13,860 bases of DNA from Hamiltosporidium magnivora (taxonomy: Eukaryota; Microsporidia; Dubosqiidae). Made by a program: the position numbers and the translations under genes. Shown in pieces: positions 8,771 through 13,860 of this stretch (position 1 is the first letter of the stretch; every line of letters starts with the position of its first letter). The stretch spans positions 1 to 13,860 of the forward strand of contig PITI01000352.1 in the NCBI GenBank assembly GCA_004325065.1. Reading direction: 5' to 3'. Below the pieces are notes generated by a model that was not told the origin of the DNA, searched no databases, and was given only the letters and a program-made list of their open reading frames with translations.

Positions 8771-9001
8771 CATTCATTCGTATATACTCGGCACATAGCT
8801 CTGGACGTGTCTTAGCTTCCTTCAGCAATCCTTCCGCCGGTCTCTTTTCAGTAGGTTACTTTACATTTTTTGGCTTTTTAACAAAGTGGTTTTAAAGGGC
8901 GGGTTGTTAGCTCTACGCCCAACCTGGAAAACCAGTTCCTTTTGGTCGTATCTTACGTAAAGCAGGGAATACTCTAAGCCAATTCTACTCTCGGAATGGG
9001 G
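8771..9001 (-). mobile_element. Non-LTR retrotransposon 3' end (family E, copy 1)
   Basis: This GC-richer island aligns end to end with 11769-12004. Shared blocks include AACAAAGTGGTTT.AAAG, GTGGGTTGTTAGC/GCGGGTTGTTAGC, a CTTAGTCG/TTGGTCG block, CTCTTACG/TCTTACG, AAGCAGGGAA and AAGCCAATTCTACT. It starts with CATTCATTC, which read on the minus strand is a (GAAT)n-type 3' tail. From memory, the ...CTCTTACGACA.GCAGGG... and GGGTTGTTAGCCC motifs are common in 3' regions of arthropod non-LTR elements. The minus orientation is inferred from the tail. The 109-residue minus-strand frame from 9190 starts with TTG and runs through this repeat; it may contain remnants of the element's own coding end but is not an intact gene. 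Confidence 0.6.
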
Positions 9002-9713
9002 AAAATCAATCATATTATTAATCAAAAAATATCTTAATACAAAGAGAGCCGAAAGGGCATCTTTGGGCAATAGATGGAGTAAAACGCAGTAAAATTCATT
9101 CTTTATTATCCATTCTCGAAAATGAAAAGAAATGTTTTGATCAAATAAATACCAAAATTGAACGATAAAGTGCAAAATTAAAAAACCCAAATCAAATTAA
9201 AGCTTAAAAATTAAAAAAGAATCTAATATAAGCAAGAATTCAAACAAAACCGTAAAGTAGATCCCTTTTGAATCCAAATAAGGTATGAGTGATCTTTTTC
9301 AAATAAATGTGTTTTATTTCAAAATTAAAGATTAAATTCATTAACATAATACATTAATTTTAGATTTATAGTAAAAGGGTTTTCAGTATTTGCTATTTTC
9401 AAATGAGTATAAATATTTTTTTTACGATTTTTTACCAATAACGATCAAAGCCGAGTATTGCATTCAATATAAGTTAAATATGTATTAACTATACAGTATT
9501 TATATTTGAAGTATGTATCAAAATGAATAAAAATTAAATTAAATTTTTTCTTCGATATGTTTTTATGAATTTTTACAGCTTATTTACTAAAAAAAATTCA
9601 AAAGTTTAAGATATTTATGTAGATTACTGAAAATAATTCCTTTTTATTGAACTACATTCGATTAAATATGTACTTATAAGTTTCTTGTCAATTTAATTTG
9701 AAACATAAGTTAT
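9002..9713. other. Gene-free spacer after retrotransposon fragment E1
   Basis: The first 190 bases are less AT-rich than the rest and may be more of the decayed element (its 5' side on the minus strand), but I recognise no motif. From about 9200 to 9713 the sequence is plain AT-rich DNA without frames of interest. Confidence 0.4.
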
Positions 9714-10016
9714 GTGTTATTTAAAAAAATTTCCTTTGATCGACGAAGAGGAATTGAGTTGAGACTAAATGCCGAAGAGTGTTGGGAAAGAGCTTCATTA
9801 TGTGTTATTAAGGGGCCGAATTGCATAAACAACCAAAACACACTTGAAGCAAGTAAATACGAGGAATATGGTATTAAAATTTTAAAACCAAAAAATAATA
9901 TACTTTTTATTTAAGATGGAAGAACCACACTAGAGGAACCGAAAGTAAACATAAATAATGAGTCGGATTCAAAGAAAGACAGTGATGTGCTTAAAAAGGT
10001 GCAAAAATTCATTTAA
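9714..10016 (+). pseudogene. Broken first copy of a tandemly duplicated small acidic protein gene
   Basis: The frame from 9714 shares GIKILKPKNN...TTLEE...N.NNESDS with the intact second copy at 10144-10362 (GAKNLKPKNN...TTLEEL...NNNKESDL). It carries an in-frame TAA at 9912-9914 where the second copy has TCA, and ends at TAA 10014-10016. The frame has no ATG at all: it opens with GTG after a TGA at 9699. An ATG at 9712 in another frame gives a 16-residue start (MCYLKKFPLIDEEELS) that would join only after a frameshift. Lack of a start plus a premature stop argue for a pseudogene. The 3' flank, including an AATTTTATTAAATAAA block with a poly(A)-like hexamer, is shared with copy 2. Function unknown. 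Confidence 0.5.
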
Positions 10017-10395
10017 AAGATAAAAAATTTATTAGCCCTGAATTTTATTAAATAAATTAAAATTTTAATAGTATACTTGAAGAATTTAGTTTGTAAAAAA
10101 TGCGACTTGCATTTTGTTAATAATTTATACTATTTACCATCAAATGAGGTCAGAGATGCATGAGGACCCAACACCCCCTTTAAAAGAAGAGAAGAGAGAG
10201 GAAGATGGTGCAAAAAATTTAAAACCAAAAAATAATACACCCCTTATTTCACAAGGAGGAACCACTTTAGAGGAACTGACCAATAACAATAATAAAGAGT
10301 CGGATTTGGAAGAAGAGACAATAGTGGTTAAAGAGGTAGAAGAAAACATAAAAAAATGTTAAAATATTTTAACCCAGAATTTTATTAAATAAAAA
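9740..10395 (+). repeat. Tandem duplication, two units with a 337-base offset
   Basis: TTTAAAACCA begins at 9881 and again at 10218. AATTTTATTAAATAAA begins at 10041 and again at 10378. Both pairs are exactly 337 bases apart, so internal insertions and deletions balance out. Weaker matches extend the units left to about 9740 (GAAGAGGAATTGAGTTG) and 10076 (GAAGAATTTAGTTTG). The units are therefore nearly contiguous and include coding sequence and 3' flank. Divergence is substantial, so the duplication is old or one copy has been free to drift. Confidence 0.65.
10144..10362 (+). CDS. Small acidic hypothetical protein, second tandem copy, 72 residues
   Basis: The open frame extends back to a TTG at 10114, but the first ATG is at 10144, giving 72 residues. 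The protein is hydrophilic throughout, Glu/Lys/Asn-rich and low in complexity: a proline patch (DPTPPLKEEKREED), then LKPKNNTP, then Asn-rich NNNNKESDLEEE, ending in KEVEENIKKC with a C-terminal Cys. No domain, signal peptide or membrane helix is visible, and it looks disordered. A TTTATACTA stretch precedes the ATG by about 20 bases, and AATAAA-like sequence follows (about 10388). Retention of an open frame where copy 1 has a stop is the best evidence that it is or was a gene. It may be only the surviving C-terminal end of a longer gene. The minus-strand frame at 10140-10349 is its shadow. Confidence 0.4.
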   Translation: MRSEMHEDPTPPLKEEKREEDGAKNLKPKNNTPLISQGGTTLEELTNNNNKESDLEEETIVVKEVEENIKKC

Positions 10396-10709
10396 TTCTA
10401 TTTGGAGTCATAAATTGGGGAAATAATAGAAAAAAGGAAATATTTTGAACAATTATACAACAAATTCAAAGGATTTTATTTTTTCATCTAGAAAAAAGTC
10501 AAAATATTTACTTTTATAAATTTATTTAAATTATCATATTGCCACATTTAAATTGTTAGAATTCTTTTCAGTTTAAAAATTAATAGCATTTTATTTTTTA
10601 TAAGTGTGAAAGACAATTTTTTTTTCAATTTAAAACATTTTTTTTCTTCTTTTTAAACCAAAATTAAAAATAATTTAAAGATTAATTTTTTTTTCTAATT
10701 TGCAATATT
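10396..10709. other. Gene-free spacer
   Basis: Very AT-rich with long T runs (for example around 10618-10645). I see no frame, repeat or RNA gene. It is the 3' flank of two convergent genes (plus-strand 10144-10362, minus-strand 10710-11000); no AATAAA is evident for the latter. Confidence 0.5.
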
Positions 10710-11000
10710 TTAATTAATATATTTTCCCAAATGAAACACTTTTAAATCTTTAACTTGTTTTGCACTCCCATCCCCTAAAATATCTCTATTTTTAATATAA
10801 TATAAGTCATTTTCCACTTGTTCAGTTAGTAACGGCGTTTTAATATTATACCATCCTTCCTCATCTAATTTGCTTTTATTTATTATTACTTTTTCCATTT
10901 TTTGATTCTTTTGGTTTTTAAGCAAATCTTTTGTAGCTTTAAATCTTCTATTTCCAGTAAAATACGGTTTAGATTTTGTATATGGATTTTCGTAATTCAT
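10710..11000 (-). CDS. Small basic hypothetical protein, 96 residues
   Basis: A clean frame from ATG (11000-10998) to TAA (10712-10710). The protein is soluble-looking and basic in its first half (TGNRRFKATKDLLKNQKNQK, residues 15-34) and more mixed afterwards, with GWYNIKTPLL at 49-58 and KQVKDLKVFHLGKYIN at the C-terminus. There is no signal peptide or membrane segment. The GWYNIKTP...LKVF arrangement distantly recalls the N-terminal DWYDVKAP...GRVFEV of ribosomal protein eS1 (S3a), but the spacing and length (eS1 is well over 200 residues) do not fit, so I do not assign it. Upstream, on the minus strand, TATATAAT and then TTCTCCCTTC precede the ATG. A CCC motif shortly before the start is a known feature of microsporidian genes. 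I consider this a probable real gene of unknown function. Confidence 0.6.
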   Translation of the reverse strand: MNYENPYTKSKPYFTGNRRFKATKDLLKNQKNQKMEKVIINKSKLDEEGWYNIKTPLLTEQVENDLYYIKNRDILGDGSAKQVKDLKVFHLGKYIN

Positions 11001-11014
11001 TTTTGTGTTTTTTT

Positions 11015-11045
11015 GAAGGGAGAAGAATTATAAATCTATTATATA
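11015..11045 (-). promoter_or_regulatory. CCC motif and TATA-like box before the 96-residue gene
   Basis: On the minus strand, TATATAAT (11045-11038) is followed by TTCTCCCTTC, with CCC at 11020-11018, then an A-rich leader AAAAAAACACAAAA directly before the ATG at 11000. CCC-like motifs about 5-25 bases before the ATG have been described as microsporidian expression signals. This is the clearest example in the window and one argument for the organism assignment. Confidence 0.45.
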
Positions 11046-11234
11046 TTTTTTAAAACACTTTTTAGTGAAAAAATTGTATTTTTATTTCTCTTTTTTTATA
11101 GTATTCTCTTAATACTAAATTATGTGGTAAAGAATTTTTTAAATTACATTATCAATAATTATTTTCATTTCTATACTAATGTGGAGTTATATTTTTTAGT
11201 TACTAAAGCTTTTGGATGAAAATTTGTTTTAATA

Positions 11235-11463
11235 ACTTACTTACATATTTCTGTCCTCTTTTGCTTCTCGATGTCCAGGATGAACAAATAAAATTTAAAA
11301 TGTGTTTATTTTGATCGGTATAACTCGGGGTTATGGGGGACTGACCTATAGTTCCGACGTGGCTATATCCCACCTAAATCCCAATAATGATTTTCAAACA
11401 ATTCTAGACACTCATTGTCAAGCAGATAGTTTTTAATGTGGAAATCCACTCTCCGCCTTGTTT
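11235..11463 (-). mobile_element. Probable retrotransposon 3' end fragment (family uncertain)
   Basis: A GC-richer island in AT-rich DNA. It starts with ACTTACTTAC (11235-11244), which on the minus strand is the (GTAA)n tail type seen at the 3' ends of copies A and B. The body then contains GTCCTC..TTGCTTCTCGATGTCC, CTCGGGGTTATGGGGGACTG, TTCCGACGTGG and TGGAAATCCACTCTCCGCC. On the minus strand part of it reads DNECLELFENHYWDLGGI before a stop, which could be an eroded coding end. I cannot align it with copies A or B, so it may be a different family. Confidence 0.4.
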
Positions 11464-11768
11464 TAATAACAAATAGATTAATATGAAATAATCGATGTTT
11501 ATAAAGACCAGTATATATTTAAATTTGATCTGAATATATGCTATTCATACTTTTAATAAACCGACGGGGAAATAAATAAACAACCACACCTTTATTTCAA
11601 AGAAAATATATAAATAAAGCTTTTCAAAGTCAACTAAAATCAATTTTTTTGTGAAGCATGTGTGGTATGTGGAAATAAGAATAAAAACCATGACAAAAAC
11701 TTACAAAAAATCTTAAATAACAAAATTGAACATTTATACTGTATTTTTAATTAAAATTGAATATAGAT
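11464..11768. other. Gene-free AT-rich spacer between two element fragments
   Basis: I see no coding frame or structured repeat. It separates the fragment at 11235-11463 from the family E copy at 11769. Confidence 0.45.
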
Positions 11769-12004
11769 TCATATATTCATCTTCTGCACTGCAACCCTGC
11801 GCGAGCCTTGGCCTCTCTCAGAAATGCCGCTCACCTATCTCTTCCGAGTGGGTTCGTTTACTTTTCTGGGTTTCGTAACAAAGTGGTTTAAAAGAGTGGG
11901 TTGTTAGCCCAGAAACTTCCTCCAACACGAAGAACTGGTCTCTTAGTCGCCTCTTACGACAAGCAGGGAAATTCCAAGCCAATTCTACTTCCAGCATGAC
12001 GGAG
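11769..12004 (-). mobile_element. Non-LTR retrotransposon 3' end (family E, copy 2)
   Basis: This aligns with 8771-9001 in the same orientation along its length: CATATATTCAT start, GCACTGCAACCC versus GCACATAGCTCT, GAGCCTTGGCCTCTCTCAG versus CGTGTCTTAGCTTCCTTCAG, GTAACAAAGTGGTTTAAAAG, GTGGGTTGTTAGC, CCTCTTACGACAAGCAGGGAA, CCAATTCTACT. It keeps the GTCGCCTCTTACGACAAGCA motif better than copy 1 and so is closer to the likely consensus. An ACTTACTTA (12024-12032) follows shortly after and might be the reversed tail of yet another insertion, but nothing recognisable lies beyond it. Confidence 0.6.
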
Positions 12005-12764
12005 AAGCAATATAGATTAATAAACTTACTTATCTAAAACAGATTATTTGCAATTATAAATATTAAGAATTATTTGCTAGCTATAAAAGACCAATTTGAT
12101 ATTCAGAAATGCAATAATGTTATCATTCCTTACATAAATGATGAAGTTTAATCAATATAGACATTAAAAGAAATATGTTAGCATGTGCAAGCGAATTAAT
12201 AAATATGCATATACCACATACAAATAATAGACGAAACCATTTTTATGACAAAAAATAAATTAAAAACCATAATCCAAAGATAAAGGTATTACAAGAAATA
12301 TAAATTACTTAAACATAAAATTTGCTACAATATTCATTTTTTCCTTTTGAAAACCTAAAATATAAGACAGAGGATACAAATTGAAATAAAATTTAAAATA
12401 GAAAATTACAGAGCGAATTATCATAAAAACAATAAATTGATATATTATTGAATTCAAAATTTTTTTTTAATTAATATAAACCACAATAATCAATATATCT
12501 GATTTTCTAAAATTAAATTTCTTCGCATTTTGTTAAAGTGTAAACCGATCATTATATAATTTTAATGTACTGAATTTGAAGCCGATGGTTTGTTAGTACA
12601 ATTAATTTTTAGAAGAATAAATCTAGTATTGCTTATTAGCAACTATGAACTGTTTCTTTTAAATTTTTTGAGCAGAAAGAAATCACTATAATTTTGAAGT
12701 TCCATGGTATGAAAAGTAGGCTTTAATTTTTGTAATTCAGAAGTTAAACTTAAGTAAAACAGGA
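12005..12764. other. Gene-free AT-rich spacer
   Basis: Apart from ACTTACTTA at 12024-12032, I see nothing but AT-rich sequence without long frames. A minus-strand frame from a TTG at 13047 overlaps the right part but is Phe/Leu-rich antisense to Lys/Asn-rich sequence and is not supported. Confidence 0.45.
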
Positions 12765-13138
12765 ATGAAACGATTTTTCTTGTATGAAGAAATAAACGTT
12801 TTAGAAAATAAAAAAGCTGATATGAAAATCTGAGAAACAGTAGGTGTGTTAGTTTCAGATGAGGAAAGACATTGAATGACTTCAGATACGCGCAATATAA
12901 AATATCATATATTCTAATCAGAAAACACCAAAATAAATTTGAAAAAGTGTCGAATCGGTGTAAAAAAATAGTCCAAAGCAAAAAATTTTTACTACTAGAA
13001 AAACCTTGGAATAAAGATAAAATAAAGAACAAAATACCCAGTAACAACTATGAAATCGTAAAAAAAATTAAAATTGATTTGCAATTATTCGTTCACATAA
13101 ATCTGTTGAAAAGACTGATTCACTTATCTAGTGTTTGA
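12765..13138 (+). pseudogene. Possible decayed Lys-rich protein gene
   Basis: ATG 12765 opens MKRFFLYEEINVLENKKADM and stops at TGA 12831-12833. The same frame is then open to TGA 12873-12875. A second frame, open from 12863, continues for about 90 codons to TGA 13136-13138 with a protein-like, basic sequence (QYKISYILIRKHQNKFEKV, then KFLLLEKPWNKDKIKNK and KIDLQLFVHINLLKRL). This second frame contains no ATG, so it cannot stand as a gene by itself. One stop plus one frameshift would turn the region into a gene of about 120 codons. It is equally possible that these are chance frames in AT-rich DNA. No family was recognised. The tRNA-Lys gene follows 88 bases later. Confidence 0.3.
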
Positions 13139-13201
13139 AGTAATTTAATTTTTTTGTTTGAAGTATCTTCATTTCATATTTAAAAATATATAATAATGTA
13201 T

Positions 13202-13217
13202 ATTTATATTTTATAAA
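13202..13217 (+). promoter_or_regulatory. TATA-like stretch upstream of tRNA-Lys
   Basis: ATTTATATTTTATAAA ends 10 bases before the tRNA. Upstream TATA-like elements assist Pol III at tRNA genes in several AT-rich or compact eukaryotes. At this base composition the evidence is only suggestive. Confidence 0.25.
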
Positions 13218-13226
13218 TGAAGTTAA

Positions 13227-13300
13227 GCCTCACTAGCTCAGTCGGTTAGAGCATCCGGCTTTTAACCGGGGGGCCGAGGGTTCGAGTCCCTCGTGGGGTA
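13227..13300 (+). tRNA. tRNA-Lys(UUU), cytosolic type
   Basis: This folds into a complete cloverleaf of 74 bases. The acceptor is GCCTCAC/GTGGGGT with a G1-U72 pair and a U4-G69 wobble. The D stem is GCTC/GAGC and the anticodon stem TCCGG/CCGGG (first pair U-G). The loop CTTTTAA gives anticodon UUU, followed by a five-base variable loop and the T stem GAGGG/CCCTC with loop TTCGAGT. The A box TAGCTCAGTCGG and B box GGTTCGAGTCC are textbook internal Pol III promoters. There is no intron and no encoded CCA; the discriminator base is A at 13300. It decodes AAA (and probably AAG by wobble), heavily used codons in this AT-rich genome. The sequence departs from the conserved animal tRNA-Lys (GCCCGGATAGC...), which argues against an arthropod contig. 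Confidence 0.96.
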
Positions 13301-13301
13301 C

Positions 13302-13306
13302 TTTTT
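13302..13306 (+). terminator. Pol III T5 terminator of tRNA-Lys
   Basis: A run of five T residues begins two bases after the discriminator base at 13300. A run of four or more T residues just after the gene is the standard RNA polymerase III stop. Confidence 0.8.
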
Positions 13307-13396
13307 GAACTTTTAGAAATCAGTCTTTTAAAACCATAGTTTTTAATTTCGTTCCATCTTATGATTTTTAATTTTATGTTTACTGGTTAGTAGAAT

Positions 13397-13675
13397 GGAA
13401 GGAGAATAATCACATAAAAAACTTTCTGCTTTCAATGAGTATGTGAAACTGGTGTGGGATCATTGTTTGGATTTTTGGTGGAATGAAACCACATTACGAT
13501 TTCAGTTGTTCCATGAGATTTTTATGAGAAGCAAAAAAACTATGAAATTTCCAAACATTTTCTAGATATTTATTTGTAATTTTTTTTGTCACTAGATGGC
13601 AGACAGCAACTGAACTTATAGGTAATTGCCATGCAAAAGCATGAAAACCTAGCCTTGCTCACTCGAGTCATAAGA
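13397..13675 (+). repeat. Dispersed repeat D, copy 2 (best preserved)
   Basis: This is the plus-strand counterpart of 1-276 and the reference copy for D. It contains GGTGGAATGAAACCACA (a small hairpin, kept in copy 1), CACTAGATGGCAGACAGC, and near its right end CATGCAAAAGCATG (a perfect 5-bp stem with an AAAA loop). It finishes with AACCTAGCCTTGCTCACTCGAGT. Similarity to copy 1 starts sharply near 13397, about 90 bases past the tRNA-Lys terminator. The sequence after 13675 to the window end is not gene-like and may be more of the same element. No long frame is conserved, so it is either non-coding (SINE- or MITE-like) or the untranslated part of a larger element. Confidence 0.8.
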
Positions 13676-13860
13676 CTTAGTGGCTGTGGGATATAAAAAC
13701 AACCCCCTGAAGCCAAGAGAGCTAAGTAGCAAGTCATGCCTGTTGGTATGACATTACACTGTTTAATTGAACCCTATGTAAATCTTCGAGATATATCTTA
13801 TCTATATGTTTATTGGGTTCAAAAAGTGTTGAGTAAGTGGGAATTCTGCATAGTCTTGGG

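Noticed and set aside
8861..9190. 109-residue minus-strand frame
   Set aside because: It starts with TTG and runs through a retrotransposon 3' repeat; at most it holds eroded element coding sequence.
10140..10349. Ser/Leu-rich minus-strand frame
   Set aside because: It is the reverse of the Glu/Lys/Asn-rich small gene at 10144-10362, and its bases show repeat homology in the plus-strand frame.
10710..11000. Naming the 96-residue protein as ribosomal protein eS1
   Set aside because: Only a short GWYNIKTP-like stretch agrees; the length and remaining sequence do not fit.
12643..13047. 134-residue Phe/Leu-rich minus-strand frame resembling a membrane protein
   Set aside because: It starts with TTG, has only one internal Met near its end, and its composition is what antisense of Lys/Asn-rich DNA gives.
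1..13860. CRISPR array, bacterial operon or defence system
   Set aside because: There are no evenly spaced direct repeats, no ribosome-binding-site pattern and no bacterial gene; the tRNA and gene signals are eukaryotic.

Overview
The window is very AT-rich (I estimate roughly three quarters A+T), sparse in genes and rich in decayed mobile DNA. The three best open reading frames are uninterrupted, start with ATG and encode Lys/Asn/Ile/Phe-rich proteins I do not recognise. The single RNA gene is a eukaryotic nuclear-type tRNA-Lys(UUU) with internal A and B boxes and a T5 stop. Intronless orphan genes, short TATA-to-ATG distances, a CCC motif just upstream of one start, and arthropod-style non-LTR retrotransposon debris together fit a large-genome, gene-poor microsporidian parasite of an arthropod. 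This is an inference. An arthropod contig is the main alternative, but the tRNA-Lys differs from the conserved animal form as I remember it.

Layout. Positions 1-276 hold a minus-strand copy of a dispersed repeat, here called D. Positions 667-1314 are the 3' end of a decayed non-LTR retrotransposon (copy A). A 567-residue orphan gene lies on the minus strand at 1920-3623. Gene-free AT-rich DNA follows, with one possible decayed small secreted-protein gene (4138-4349). A diverged D copy (4852-5097) precedes a longer decayed retrotransposon (copy B, 5661-6598). After another gene-free stretch containing a perfect hairpin, a seven-helix membrane protein gene lies at 7918-8646. The right half holds three retrotransposon 3' ends or 3'-end-like fragments, all on the minus strand (8771-9001, 11235-11463, 11769-12004), a tandemly duplicated small acidic gene with one broken copy (9714-10395), a 96-residue orphan gene (10710-11000, minus), a probable decayed gene (12765-13138), tRNA-Lys (13227-13300) and a further plus-strand D copy (13397-13675).

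The genes do not form an obvious pathway or operon. The main themes are isolated lineage-specific genes, gene decay and old retrotransposon insertions. I found no CRISPR array, defence island or recognisable new enzymatic system. The most interesting items are the seven-helix protein with an apparent internal three-fold repeat, the locus caught in tandem duplication and decay, and the D repeat found in three copies, two of them inverted at the window edges.
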